Positions 1 through 11,406 of a stretch of DNA of 64,000 bases are shown here, in pieces. Made by a program: the position numbers and the translations under genes. The notes under the pieces were generated by a model. The model did not search any database. It had not been told where the DNA came from and saw only the letters and a program-made list of their open reading frames with translations. Numbering within the stretch: position 1 is the stretch's first letter; the number at the start of each line of letters is the position of its first letter. This stretch comes from Pleurostoma richardsiae (taxonomy: Eukaryota; Ascomycota; Sordariomycetes; Calosphaeriales; Pleurostomataceae). The DNA lies in NCBI GenBank assembly GCA_030052745.1, contig JANBVO010000012.1, forward strand, positions 682,001 through 746,000, given 5' to 3'.

Positions 1-993
1 CGTCTCCATATTCTTTACTGTCGCGGGAGGTATCTTGCCGAGTAGCTCCCGGGCAAACACCGCCGCATTCCCAGCTGCATAATGCTTCCACTTATCGTTC
101 TTGTGGGAATCAGCATAGTCGGAAATGCCGCGTATGACAAGACACTTCCGAGTAGCGTCAACGCCCGCCGCTTCCATCTCGATGCAGTGCACACCACCGC
201 ACCGCTCGCTGATCCGGTCTCTAAGCTCGCCATCCTGGATGACCGAATTACCGGTAGCAATCCTCCCTTGGTGGAACACAAATTCGCTTTTCTGCTCTTC
301 CGTGCGCGATTTGCGCTCGACGAGCTTGTCCACATCGCATTCTGAACAATCTGGTCCGTACCCTCCTCCTTCATGGTGATAGTCAGGCATGAAGAGCCTG
401 TCATGCTCGAGCCCAGGATGGGAGTAGTTTCGTCTCTTGTTGCTCAGCAACCTCCTTAGGTGGCTACTGAAGTCAGTCCGACCCACGTCATGGTCCGAAG
501 AAAGTTTGTCGACAGCGTGAAGAAGAGCCCAGTCAGGTCTGTCTACGGTGCCTAGAATCTCGAATTCTCCGTCGACTTTTGATCTGCCGGATTCGTAATA
601 GACACAGGCGGGTTTCCCATCCCCAGGCCACCCCACAACGACGTCCCCCAGATGGATATCCTGGAGGGCATCAATGGATGGATCACGACTTGGAACGCCA
701 CCACCTATCCCAACGAGCATCGCCATCTTGATATTGGGGAAGGTCTTGAACATCGATCCCGTCAAACGTCCAGCATAGACATTGCCAGTCATACCGCGTG
801 GGCAGGTGGCGAGGACTACGTTGTGGCCTGCCATCTTGCCGAATATGTATGTGTTATCGTCGTAGTCGGTGTTATAGGGCGGGGGTGGGTGTTCTTCGTC
901 GAGCATCAGGCGGGATGGAAGCAGTTCGATATCTGAAACAGGACAAATCCACGCTACGTGGTAGTCTGTCCGGCGGAGTTGCTTTTCGTTCAT
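1..993 (-). CDS. Nucleoside phosphorylase-like (PNP_UDP_1) domain protein, 5' part, cut by left edge
   Basis: An open frame runs from an ATG at 993 to base 1 without a stop, 331 codons. An in-frame TAG lies four codons upstream of the ATG, which fixes the start. The N-terminus (HVAWICPVSDIELLPSRLML) and the glycine-rich stretch MLVGIGGGVPS near residue 90 are the signature of the phosphorylase-superfamily domain found at the head of many fungal NLR and ankyrin/TPR proteins. Near residue 280, CIEMEAAGVDA matches the active-site region, and RGISDYADSHKNDKW the domain end. In this family the domain usually sits in front of NACHT or repeat domains; those would lie beyond the edge and cannot be seen. 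Catalytic activity is not proven. Cytosolic, by absence of a signal peptide. Confident in domain, not in full architecture. Confidence 0.85.
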   Translation of the reverse strand, partial: MNEKQLRRTDYHVAWICPVSDIELLPSRLMLDEEHPPPPYNTDYDDNTYIFGKMAGHNVVLATCPRGMTGNVYAGRLTGSMFKTFPNIKMAMLVGIGGGVPSRDPSIDALQDIHLGDVVVGWPGDGKPACVYYESGRSKVDGEFEILGTVDRPDWALLHAVDKLSSDHDVGRTDFSSHLRRLLSNKRRNYSHPGLEHDRLFMPDYHHEGGGYGPDCSECDVDKLVERKSRTEEQKSEFVFHQGRIATGNSVIQDGELRDRISERCGGVHCIEMEAAGVDATRKCLVIRGISDYADSHKNDKWKHYAAGNAAVFARELLGKIPPATVKNMET

Positions 994-1716
994 CTTGCTC
1001 TATCCCCTGGACGGGGAAGCAGGAAGCAAGACAGAGCGTGATTGAATGTCGCTTTGGATTGGCCCGACCGTCAAGCGGTATCAACTAAGCCTGCGAGACT
1101 GCTTTGGAATTCCGAGACTAAGGGACGGCGACGAAGCCCTCTCTCTGAAGCTTTTGATTCAATGTCTTGAGTGGAAGGGTAATGGACGGGGCGAGAAGGC
1201 TCGGGCTCGGGGGCTGGGGAGCCAAGATAGTCGGGATTGGGCTCCTTTGGCCCCCTATATCTGCATGGAAAGCTGTTGGGTGCCACATTCTGTCTGCCTG
1301 CCTAAAGCCTGCACCTTGCATTGGCTTCCAGGCGTAGTCCGCCAATCAACCCTCGTTGACTGACGGAGGTGGTGTGCAAGACTCTGGGCGTAACGCTCTG
1401 GATGCAGACCGGCCGCGACTGGCTGTGCAGCAGCTGCGCCATGATTGGTGCCAACTTCGCTTTCAGCATCCCGCCAAGCCGAAAACAGGGCTGCTTGGAA
1501 ACTTTCGTCGGTGTGGTCAACCTGCCAGATCCCAAGGCTGAACCATAGCGTAGTTGATAGGTGCCACGTATGAGGCTCAAGAAGTTCAGATGCTCAGGTA
1601 GGTCCATACCAAGTCCAGTGTTGCCACTGAAGTACGCGCCGAGCACAGTACATTTTCGATCCTCGCCTGGTTAGGTCTCTTATACCTATCTCAGCCCGAA
1701 CAGTATTATCAGTACA
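994..1716. other. Intergenic, divergent promoter region
   Basis: This stretch lies between the divergent PNP-domain and DUF6594 genes. Only short frames without recognisable protein content are present on either strand. It presumably holds both promoters; I see no RNA gene, repeat or transposon remnant. Confidence 0.5.
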
Positions 1717-2631
1717 ATGCCGGATCCCGTGTGTCATCCTACAATGATGACGGACAAGTTTCGCAAGCATTGGCAAATTGCGACCGACGACAACAACCTC
1801 ACTCTCCATGGATTCCGTCGTTTCAAGACCACACATCTCCTGAACCTTAGGTTCATGGAAGAGGAGATCGCTAAATTGGACCATGTAGTCTATCAGGCTG
1901 GCCTCAGCCTGGGCATCGAGGAATCCCATGGCGACAGACTCGGCTTGAAGTATAGCAGAAGGGACGTAGATGTCCCGAAGATAGAAGAAACTATCACTGA
2001 GGAGTTATTATTGAAACTTCGCGCTTTACTCCAGCAATACGGTCCGTAACGTTCTGAATGATGAGACGACCGCACTCAATGTAACCTAGAAACAGATGAG
2101 GCGCTTACCGCTTTCAACAATGTCATGGCTATGGAGACCTTCTCCCTGCTCGACGATGAGAAGCAGTCGACCTTGCGAACCGACCTCACCCTGCCTGAGA
2201 TATATAAGACGAGGCTTATCAGGGTCGATCTCGGGGCACGGCGGCGGACAGATCCGTTTCAGCGGTGGATCCACCGTCAACTGCGAGCCTTCCGGTACTG
2301 GAAGATCTCCAGGTCTCGGCGAAACAGACAAGGCCTCAGATGGGTAGGGAGAGACAGCCACTGGTCCTACCAGAACACTATCCTCATAGCTACGGTACTG
2401 GGGCGCGCGATTTCCGCCACAGCTATAGCGGCCTTCCTTGTTGTCCCCCTTATAATCCTGTCGGACGGTGTACCTAGAAGTGCGCAATTGGTTATAGTAT
2501 CAGTGTGCATCTTGATCTTCTCATTTTTGGTAGCGGCCATGCTGCGGGTGTCCAACTTCGAGATGATGGCGGTGTCTGCTGCGTACGCGGCGGTACTCTC
2601 GGTGTTCGTGTCGAACGGCTCGGCCACATAA
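1717..2631 (+). CDS. DUF6594-family membrane protein
   Basis: Two exons, 1717-2041 and 2096-2631. The 54-nt intron (GTCCGT donor, AACAG acceptor) is needed to join the frames; the join reads LLQQYDEALTAFN, which is typical of this family. Motifs in order: FRRFKTTHLLNLRFMEEEIA with YQAGLSL shortly after, then MAMETFSLLDDE, and two or three hydrophobic helices at the C-terminus (around ISATAIAAFLVVPLIIL, LVIVSVCILIFSFLVAAML and AAYAAVLSVFV). The family is fungal, of unknown function, with a C-terminal membrane anchor. In-frame ATGs at 1744 and 1747 are alternative starts. The donor is not the common GTRAGT, so the exact exon 1 end is slightly uncertain. Confidence 0.75.
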
Positions 2632-3514
2632 AACCTGGGTTAAAAGCTTTACCAAAGTGATAATCTGAGGACGACCGGCACGGATTCGATATGGTGGTTT
2701 GGGAGATTGATGAGCGAGCATCCTCGACTGGGTTCGCGCGCAGTCTCTGAAGTACAGCGAGCAAATTGGGCCAACCTATCGCTTTTGACAGCAGTCCTTT
2801 CTCAGCGAGTGTTTACTGGTGACCATGTTCAGGATCAAGCCATGCTGGCTCCGAAATAGCATATGTCTGTGACAAGACACCAATCACGCTACCAACCACT
2901 CTACCTAAGGTACCTAGGTAATTACTGCTCCATTGCACGGCGTCTCGGGAGGGCTGGAGGCGGAGACGAGCAGACAAGCAAGGCCCAGATGTATCCATGT
3001 CGTCATTCCGCAGGGCCGTCGTTATGGCATGCGGTGGAGCTGGGGAGCTCGAGTACACCCGAGGTACAGAGTAGTCTTTGGTCCGCCGGCAGTTTATGGC
3101 CTTTTCTGCCGGCAGAGCACGTCATTGGCGTAATAAGTTATGGAGGGACCTCCGGAGCTGTTTGGATTGCCTGAGACCTGAGGGTCCCTGGTTATTTTGC
3201 CCTTCACGTGCAGTGGAGGTACAGTACGTCTGTGCCAGTTCCTCCAAAGTGGAGGAGGGAGGAAGTCTCTCGCCAACGTGTGGCTGCGATGACATCATGC
3301 ACCAATCCATACATCATCATAGCTTCCCAACCACCACCACCACACCTTGAACCCTTTATTTGGTCGAGCCCCCCCAAACTTCCTGCCAGCTTCAATTGAA
3401 CGATCAATTCCATATCACACACGCACCAAACAGTCCTCCATATTCGACCCAAGGATTTGAACAAAATCGAAGCTCTACGGTCTACCGATCTTCGACTCTT
3501 CACTCAGCAGCTCG
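2632..3514. other. Intergenic / promoter of LEA-like gene
   Basis: No coding frame of quality. The region ends in the pyrimidine- and ACC-rich leader of the following gene. No other structure recognised. Confidence 0.45.
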
Positions 3515-3549
3515 GCTACCACTACCACTACCACTACCACTACCACTAT
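3515..3549 (+). repeat. (CTACCA)n hexanucleotide microsatellite in 5' leader
   Basis: About five tandem CTACCA units lie immediately upstream of the start codon at 3560, continuing into an ACCACCACC stretch. Position and composition suggest an unstructured 5' untranslated leader; repeat length may vary between strains. Confidence 0.8.
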
Positions 3550-3559
3550 AACCACCACC

Positions 3560-4066
3560 ATGTCTTTCCTTATTGAAGCTGGATCCCGCCGCGCGGCCAC
3601 TGCCGCCCGCACCCTCGCGACGACCACAATCTCCACTGCTCCCCGGGCGTCCTTCACCACCGGCACCCAACTGAATAAGACCGTCACCGAGGCCGCCAAG
3701 GACACTCTCAAGCAGGTCGACCGGACGGTCAGCGACAAGCTCGTTGACGGCATCAACATTGGATGTGAGTGACTACATCCTGCTCCACCCTCTTTTATCG
3801 CTTCAAGCGGGATGATCTGGATCACTGACTCGAGTACGGCAGCTACCGTCGCGGGGAAGGTCAAAGAGGCCGCATCAGACGTCACGGCCGGCAAGCCGAC
3901 CGGGCAGGCCGCAGAACTGCGTGGTGAGGCGTCCGGTAAAGCGCAGGAGCTGAAGGGCAAGGCAAAGGGGACAGCGGAGAACCTGGAGGGCAAGGCCGAG
4001 GGCAAGGCCTCTGAGCTGGCGGGCAAGGCGAAGGGCGTTGCTGCCGAGGCCGAGAAGAAGCTGTGA
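3560..4066 (+). CDS. LEA-like repeat protein, probably mitochondrial
   Basis: Exons 3560-3764 and 3843-4066 (78-nt GTGAGT intron), 142 aa. Residues 1 to about 40 are rich in Arg, Ala, Ser and Thr without acidic residues until ASFTTGTQLN, which is typical of a fungal mitochondrial presequence. The mature part is low-complexity Ala/Gly/Lys/Glu with a recurring 11-residue-like unit built on GKA (KAQELKGKAKGTAENLEGKA), as in late-embryogenesis-abundant and CsbD-like stress proteins. Such proteins are disordered in solution, form amphipathic helices on drying or membrane contact, and protect membranes or enzymes. Function is inferred from composition; there is no catalytic motif. The second exon has one dominant frame, and the splice closes cleanly as GST. 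Confidence 0.75.
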
Positions 4067-4483
4067 TCTGCCCCCCTCAATTGGTGTCTGTCCGTTGATA
4101 CTGTCTCGAACTTGAGAAGGATGAAAGGGCTGCTGGGGAAAATGGAGGTCATCACGGCGCTCGAAGGGCTCCATTGTATGATATTCTGCGTTTGATGTCA
4201 CGCGCATGCATGGCCGGGTTTCTCGTTCAGGCTCGATTGAGCAGGGAATAGAATGATGAACGAACGAACGGATCAGTATTTCTCCCGGCACTCGATACCT
4301 CTCGCTCGATTGAAGATCTTCCGAAACGCGAATAGGATGCTACCAGGGAAACTATCAGACCACTTTTACTTCCCAGGGGTGACATCGACGATAAAAATTT
4401 CATAATAGCAAGCCGACTATCAAAGCTAACTGGACTTTTCTTTTTGCGGCACTTCGCCCTGAACGTTGCATCTGTTGTAGACC
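4067..4483. other. Convergent intergenic region
   Basis: 3' flanks of the LEA-like gene (plus) and the amidohydrolase gene (minus). No coding or RNA feature recognised. Confidence 0.5.
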
Positions 4484-5653
4484 TTACTGTGATCCTAACT
4501 TGAGTGGAAGTTTCAGAAGCTTGATGGCGTTCTCCCTTGCTACGGCTGCCTTTTGCTTTGGCGACAAGTCAACACTCTTCCACCATGCCTGTGCCTCCTC
4601 AACCGTGTTGTACGGCGTATCTGAGATCTCAGATTAGTTATATTCTAGATTTTCTCGTTGCTCACTTACCAATACTGTACAAACACCGGTCTACGCCCAA
4701 TTCCTGAATACTGAATTTCAGACCGGCTGTATTGAAAGTTCCAGATGTCGTCACGTAGAAGTTTTTGCGCCAGTAGTATGAGTAGCTATGCTGGGACCGG
4801 TATACAGGAGTACCTCGCATACTATCGTACCAGTATGAGGCACGCCACAGGTTGAAAGGAATTCTACTTCGATTAGTCTTGCACTAGAAGTCTATTGTCG
4901 GTTGCTTACCCTTCCCCCAGATGACCAACAATGATTTTAACGTTGGGAAATCTGTCAAGTGTGCCTGAATATGATTAGTAGCGCTCGAACGGCATGCGGG
5001 ATTGGATTTGCTGTACCCGATGAACTTATGGCATAAAGGTGAACTGATAAGTCAAGAGAGAACCCTACACTTGCTCCGAGCAGGTGCTTTCGGGATGCCC
5101 ATGGCTCCTCCAAGGTCTCGGGTGGGGGATAGCGGGGGTGAAAGTACACGGGGACATCGAGCTCCTCGACAGCAGCCCAGAAAGGATCATACTCCGGCGT
5201 GTCGTAGTACTTTCTCTCCTCTTCACCGGATTCATCCTTGACGCTCTGCCAGTCATTGACAAGGGCGCCAAGCATGCCCAGCTCTTTGACGGCTCGCCTT
5301 AATTCTGATGCGGCCTGGTGAGCATCGTGCATCGAGAGCGACGCAAACGCGCCAAAGCGAGCGGGATTCTTCTTGACCTCATTCGCCAAGAAATTATTGT
5401 CATTGTGAGCCATCCGCTCTGCAGTGCTTCTATCAACCTGATCTTGGGCACCTGCTGAAGTGATAGAGAGGACCATGTACTCAACACCGTGCTTGTCCAT
5501 TGACTCAAGTCTCTTCTCGTGGATGTCAAGGAGCCCTGCTTGCACGGAATTTCCAAGTCTGACATAATTGCGTATAAGAGGCATGTATTTGGCGAAAGTG
5601 TTGCCATTCTCAGGGTTGAGGACGGCCTCCTCAAGGGCAATAGTCCCATACAT
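4484..5653 (-). CDS. Amidohydrolase, 2,3-dihydroxybenzoate / gamma-resorcylate decarboxylase-like
   Basis: Four exons on the minus strand: 5653-5017, 4964-4910, 4863-4670 and 4620-4484, giving 340 aa, the usual family size. All joins keep frame and have canonical GT-AG ends; the first intron has the branch TACTAAT just before its acceptor. The N-terminus GTIALEEA carries the metal-ligand glutamate (E8). Further expected ligands are H172 (in VYFHPR), H227 (in IIVGHLGEG) and D295 (in CLYSIDTPYNTVEEA). WRASYWYDSMRG is the conserved stretch after the third strand region. The family (amidohydrolase_2) performs non-oxidative decarboxylation of hydroxybenzoates in the cytosol, supporting catabolism of aromatic compounds. 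Exact substrate cannot be told from sequence. Confidence 0.85.
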
Positions 5654-7263
5654 TATGGTTGAATTCAGCGGCTCTGGTGGTTGATATGTTGGAAAGAAAA
5701 AGGGAAAAAAGAACCATGATGAGCAGATCTGCCTACACTATATAATGTAGCAAAATTAACATCTCGCTGCTTCGCTGCTCCGGACCTTCGCGACGCGAGC
5801 ATTACCTCGGTGTCCGATAGAGTCCTATTGTCGTGAGCACGACGTGCGATATACGAGAATCTCGTTGAATGGTTGTGCTCGAAAGTGAGGTGATACCGTG
5901 ATCCCGCCTGCCTGCGGTACCCAAGCTACGAATAATGCACGAATCGGGGTGTAGGAGCGTATGCTCTAGCACGTCCTGAAGCCGACAGTAACGCCTAATG
6001 CGGGCGGTCTACGGTGAATATTACACTCCGAGGCTGACATAATACACCATCTAAACAGTCTGCGGTGAGCACCACGCTCCGAGGCCGACTTTAACACCCC
6101 ATCGTCGACCGGTGAACATGAAGCTCCGAGGCCGACATAGCCGTATTCCGGATTGGGGAGGCCTTGCAGCTGTAGGTCTATGGAGCATGTAGACGGCACA
6201 AGATCACCCCATCACTCAATAGCATCTTAGCTGAAGAGATTATCAACAATGGAGTAGGGAAGACTGCTTCAAGGGGGGGGAGTGAGGCATGCTCTGCTAG
6301 AACGACCTGGCGTACCCAGAATATCTCTAACGGGCCGTAGCGGGTATATAGGCTGAGAGCCCAGAGTTCAAACAAGATTCTCTCGTTTGTAATAAGGGGT
6401 CTAGAACGGTGAGTCAGGTAGAGACTTTCATAGAACATTAAAAGAGTCACTTGCATATGTATATCGGGCTGCAATGAAAGAAGCATCGGACCAAGGTTTC
6501 AGGCCTTGTGACATGAAGCTAAGCGTTAAGAACATATTACGTGAATCTGAGACTAAGGCCATGGACACACATGTCATGGACGAGTTACAGTTGGATAAAC
6601 TGAATATCAAGAAGCTGACACGCATTTTAATAATACACGGTCTCCGAGAATCGATGCACTGCTATAATAGCGAAAATCTGGCACATATTGTGGACAAAGG
6701 CATCTGGCGAAGTTCTGGGCGCCGAATGGCCAGACATCGATCGTTCAGCCACTACAAGGACGACTCCTGCAATGTCCGATCCAGAATATATCTACCACTT
6801 CTATTGAGGATAGTGCGGTTTCTGTCTAAGCACTCCTTCTACCTCACGCCCCAAAAAACTCCCCTTTCTGCCCCCTTTCCCCCTGGATCTCTCATGTACC
6901 TTAGATTGTGATAGGCCGGTGAAGAATCGAGGAAGAAGTTGAACAAACAGTTCTTGAGGTGTGTCTTGATGTGATAGTTTATCGTGGTAGTCGGGTTACC
7001 GCTGTAGTGTTAGAGGGAGATTTCGGACTGGGACAGGTTAGCTTTTGTGGTATTGCTTCACGGCGGGCTTCTGGCTGGTGCCGACTTGAACTGACTTCAT
7101 CACAATATGTAGAGGGCGACAGCTACTTCTCAGCCACGGACTTTCGTTTTGGGTATGATTTCCGGAGCTGAAGGTGCGAGATGGGTAGTTCCGACGTGCG
7201 CGGGATCAATATCTCGTCATAGGTATCCTCAAGAGGAGAAAGGATGAATGAACTCGAGACTAA
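5654..7263. other. Gene-free 1.6 kb stretch
   Basis: Promoter of the amidohydrolase gene at the left, then mixed-composition DNA with an imperfect tandem repeat (5975-6150). A 145-codon frame at 6474-6911 has no family resemblance and no supporting splice or composition signal, so it is not called. Confidence 0.4.
5975..6150 (+). repeat. Imperfect tandem repeat, period about 47-51 bp
   Basis: Copies begin at 6013, 6064 and 6111, each opening with GGTGARYAT-like sequence and sharing a CTCCGAGGCYGACWT core. A partial, more diverged copy precedes them from about 5975. Unit lengths 51, 47 and at least 40 bp. No coding sense; likely a decaying minisatellite. Confidence 0.6.
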
Positions 7264-9851
7264 TTAAGTGCCGGCTGATGATTGTGAAGTTGTCCTCCAT
7301 GCCGCTGGATTCGTGGCATATCCTGGCCTATCACAGCACTCTTGATGGAGCTTGGCTAGTTTGGTGTGGACCTGGTTGCTCGTAAGTCGTCTGTGGCCTG
7401 TCTCGGTCTGGCTTATTGGTTCGACGATAACCATGTCGTGCTCGATCATACTCAAGAAGTCGTGGAAATACTCGGTACAACACGGATTCTGGTGCAGTTC
7501 CTCGATAAACTTAAGACAGGTCAGCACCCCAATATTAAAGACCTGAACAGGGGCCACCAATGGCATCTAACCTCGGTAACCGACGGCTTGACGACCGCAC
7601 ATCTCGTCTCCGGGTCAGGACAACGTATCGTGAAGAACGTATCCGTTTTCATGCCCCACCGTTGATCCATGTCCCGTCTTCTCCCCCTGAACTCCTGGAC
7701 GTACGCCCACCCTCCGAAGTACCAGGCCACGAACTCGAGGTAAAGGCATCCTAGCGTCCACATGTCGTACGAGCAGCTGATCATGCTACCCGGCAGATCG
7801 CACTCGGGGGCGCGGTAGCTGGGTGAGTTTGGCACCACGTAGCCGTTTCCGTCCCTCGAGGGCCGCCCGTCGTGGGTGCTGAACTCGGCAATGCCGAAGT
7901 CGGTGATCTTGAGGGTTCCTCTACCGTCCTTTGAGCCGTTCGGGAAGTAAAGCAGATTTTCCGGCTTGATGTCGCCGTGGCGGCCGATCATGTGGACTGG
8001 GTTGCCGGATGTGATTGGCACCTTCGCGGCTCCGTTGGATTCGCGGGTGACCTGGGGCGCACCCTCGGGATGAAGGAGCGAGCTATTGGAGTCTGTATCG
8101 TAGCGGTGCACTTTTGAAAGAGCTTCCGCAATGCCTCGGCACTGCTGGATTAGCCACTTGACGGTGTCCAGGTCCTTATTTGGGCTGGGGTTGATCTTCT
8201 CCCAGTATCCTAGCAAGTCGGCTTCCGCCCAGTGGAAGATGAGATAATACTCGCCCCGGTATTTGTAGGTAGCAAGAAGGGAAATAAGATGTGGATGCGA
8301 GTCGCCGCTTAGTCTCTTCAATATCTTGACCTCCCGTCTAAAGTCGGCCTCCTTCCTGGAGAAGAGCCGCTTCACGGCAAAGCCCCGCTTGCTTTCCTAG
8401 CGAAACAAATCAGACAACATGCGACAATGCCAGTTCGGGGTGAGTGGGCTTCGAACCTTCTGATTGCCGAAGTTATGATGGTCAGGATGTATGGAAACCT
8501 TGTAAACCTGGCCAAATCCTCCGGGCTCTCTTTTGTTCTCCCATGATGTAAATGGCAGGATGGTCTCGTCTGGGAGAGTGTAGTGCTTCACGTCTTTTCG
8601 CGTGCCGCGGGCAAAGTAAGGAGCCAGCATTGCCCACTGCCACTCTTCAAAGCGAGCTATAGTGCTGTGCCTCCACCCTTTGAAACATTGTAGGGAAGTG
8701 TGTCTGGCTTCTTTCCGACGAAGCTTGAATGTCCAGGGCCTAGACTTGCGCTGAATCTTGACTAAGGGAAGGTCGGCGTCACTGACACCCTCCTCCACGA
8801 AGTTCCAGATCTTGGATGGTCGCTCGATCAAAAGCAGAATGGCGAATATCTTGCGAAACGACCGTTTGTCCAGCTGCTCGCTGTATTCAGCAGCCCCGGT
8901 CGACGTGGTCAGTTCGCATATCTTCCGGGCCATTGCATGGATCTCGCTTTCCGTCGCCGGGGTCCTCCAGAAGGGCAGACTCTTTCGTAGACGATTGCGG
9001 AACGACGCTTCGATCCTGGCGAGCTCGGTCTCCACGGACTCCTGATAGACGAGCTTGTCAAGCTTGTGCCTTGGGAGGAATCCTCTGTCGCCTCCTGTCT
9101 GTCTCAGGATCTTGTGGACTTCGGCGAAGAGCTTCCGCTGTAGGTCGCCTTGTGTCCCGTCGTAGCTAATCGGCAGTGAACTGGTCGTCCGCTCCAGCAT
9201 TGCCATTGTGTACAGGCCTTCTCCCAGGTCCGTAATCTGGCTTGGCTCACCTGGAAGACGCTGGCTGTAGCTAATGGTCGGCACACCCAAGCCCCTGAGT
9301 GGCGCAAGTGCTGCCTTGCCATCCTCATCGTCCGTGTCCGTCTCATAGCCGCCATAGTCACGGGGTGAGGCCCGGTCCTAGGATTTCACGAGTCAACTTC
9401 ACGTGTCCAGATATTCACATGCGGACTCATCACTTACGATAAGGTCCGCATCAGATTCCTCCAATCGTGGTGCCGGCTGGCTCGCGGATTCGTCCCCTGG
9501 GCGGACATCGGATAGACCCTGCTGCAGGACAGAGTCCGCTTTCGAGTTTTGTCCCAAGGGAGAAGGCTTTATTTGGATCGAGGCCCATGCCTCCGCAAAA
9601 TCGGCGTGCGCAGTGCCAGGAGGTGGGGTTGGCGCCGTCGTGCGGACAACAGGCAAAGAGACAGCCTCAATGCCAGCAATCTGGATCGCACTCTGGTTCC
9701 TCTCGAAAGCCAATCTATTGGAGTCTCTGAGAGAAAGGGAGACATCGCTGCTGGGCGAGGCTGGTGGTGTCTCAGAGTCAGCAGGAGTCTCTAACTCTCG
9801 CCCCTGCCAACGATGCAGGACCTCCCCTGGAAGGCTCGCGGCGCTTTCCAT
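7264..9851 (-). CDS. Fungal protein kinase-like protein (paralog of 11407 gene)
   Basis: Four exons on minus: 9851-9438, 9377-8457, 8396-7572 and 7509-7264; all introns are phase 0; 801 aa. Residues 1 to about 138 are Ser/Pro-rich and probably disordered. A middle domain (from about residue 170) resembles the N-terminal helical region of the paralog at 11407. The kinase fold starts at GGFGQVYKV (glycine loop) and continues with FAVKRL (ATP-lysine), HGDIKPENLLYF (catalytic loop with HGD in place of HRD), ITDFGIAEF (DFG) and SPSYRAPE. This degenerate catalytic loop is usual for the fungal family that accompanies HET and NLR genes, so activity is likely but unproven. An in-frame ATG at 10004 would add 51 residues; I prefer 9851 because the added part looks untranslated. 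Confidence 0.75.
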
Positions 9852-10312
9852 CGGGATGTTGCTTCGCTGGAACACAAGGCAACAGTGCCAGTGGCCATGG
9901 TGATAGCGCAGAGTGCCAATCAGCAGGCCGGTCGCGTTAAAGTAGTCGCCTGCATGTGCACATTTGCCCCTGTGCATGGGGAGGCTCAGGAGCCCGCTGA
10001 TCATTCGCCCTTCCCACCATCACAGAGCCTAGGCGCTTTCGACATTGGGGGCTGAAAAGCCACCAATATTGTCGCCCCCCTTACGAGGCCGCCTGTCCAT
10101 CGTGTCTGAGACCCCTGTGTTGACCGGCGCCAATCGCGGTGCGGCTGAATTCCTAAGCCCCCGCCACACAGTCAACACTGGTAATGGAGGGTAGCCCGTC
10201 AGGCAATACAAGAGGACTCGGGAATGCCGTCGATCCTTTTGCTCTCATGACCCTCGTCTCTTCAGCTCCCCGCCACTGCGTCGAAACCCAACAAGTGCTA
10301 TCCGTGCAAACG
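9852..10312. other. Intergenic between minus kinase and micro-gene
   Basis: Short frames only. Serves as upstream region of the minus-strand kinase and, on the other strand, of the small spliced gene at 10313. Confidence 0.4.
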
Positions 10313-10660
10313 ATGGGCCTTTTCATGAGAAGACACCGGACAAACTCGAGCAGATCGCATGGCCAAAGTCGTGCAGCGAAACAAGCTCAAGATCTTTCCG
10401 TCGGGAACATCAACCCGGCAAAATTGACAAAAATGCTGGCCGCAACCTTCGGAGCCCAGTCCTACGAGATACAGGTGCGGCAAACCGCGACTGCGTCCCT
10501 GCTTTGCGAGCTGACTGACACGATGAGTAGATGGTACATAATGTGTATAGTATAAGGGCGCCGAGAGCTCTTAGACCGGTACGTTAACTTGTCTCTTTCA
10601 CCAACACGTCAATCTATCAGCCCTGACGACCGACAGGACGAAATCGCTGGGTGTCGATGA
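10313..10660 (+). CDS. Small three-exon conserved-looking fungal protein, 77 aa
   Basis: Exons 10313-10474 (54 codons), 10531-10578 (16 codons) and 10637-10660 (7 codons plus stop). Every junction is phase 0 with canonical GT-AG ends. The predicted end reads YEIQMVHNVYSIRAPRALRP then DEIAGCR. From memory this HNVY-x-I-x-AP-R-x-L pattern recurs in short fungal proteins of unknown function; I cannot name a family. The N-terminal part is basic (MGLFMRRHRTNSSRSHGQSR), followed by NPAKLTKMLAATFGAQSYEI, which looks like a small alpha/beta fold. It sits between two head-to-head kinase genes and is transcribed toward the second. The model is hand-built; the last exon is very short, so the 3' end is the weakest part. 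Confidence 0.55.
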
Positions 10661-11406
10661 TGTATGGTGAAGCCTGTAAGGGCCCGCCCTCAACTGCGAG
10701 TGGCAGCCGAAGGAGGAGTGAGCGAGACGGCGAGCAACGGCGTTAAAACGGGCCAAAAATGACGGGAATTTTCGGTTTCCTGGGACTGCGCGACCCTTAA
10801 AGGTCGCATGTTTATGAGGAGTCAGAACTCGATTCTACAGAAAGCTGCAAAGCATCTTTAGCCTGGTCCTTTCAAGTTTTCAAACAATGTGTCTGCAGCT
10901 GCTGCGTCCTTTCTGCTACAATCCTTCATCCCTTGGGGGCTGGAAATGGTGTGACCATTTCGAGTTGATGGAGGGTAACATTCGGGGTTAGTGCATTGAC
11001 AAGCCGATCCTAGGCTCCCCATCATTGGCTCTGAGTGAGCGATATCTGCATGCTTTTGATTCATGATACTGCAAGCCACAGAGAGCCTGCTTCTCTCGTT
11101 CCGAGCTATTGTGTTCTGGGCCAATGGGCCGCGCCGCCCCGAGAGGGGCCGACAGGCAAGGACCAGGAGCTGAACATCGAATCATCTGAATGGCGTCCGC
11201 GTGCCGGAGATGAGGCTCTTCCCCAGGTTCGGTTAAGTAACCGAGTCCTTGGGAGGGGGTGCCCAGGCGGACCGACATGATCTCACTTGGGAAGACAATT
11301 CCTCGCGATGCTTACGCTGCCGCCAAGCTCGGTTGCCTTTTCTATGCACCTGTCCCAAGAGCCTTGAATGAACTGATCGCCACCCTCAAACCGCGGTACC
11401 TCCCCG
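10661..11406. other. Promoter region of plus-strand kinase
   Basis: No supported gene. A 72-codon frame at 11259-11477 overlaps the kinase start in another frame and lacks family resemblance. An upstream 5' exon of the kinase here cannot be excluded. Confidence 0.35.

Noticed and set aside
6474-6911. 145-codon frame in the 5.7-7.3 kb gap
   Set aside because: Unknown sequence, no supporting splice signals or neighbouring exons.
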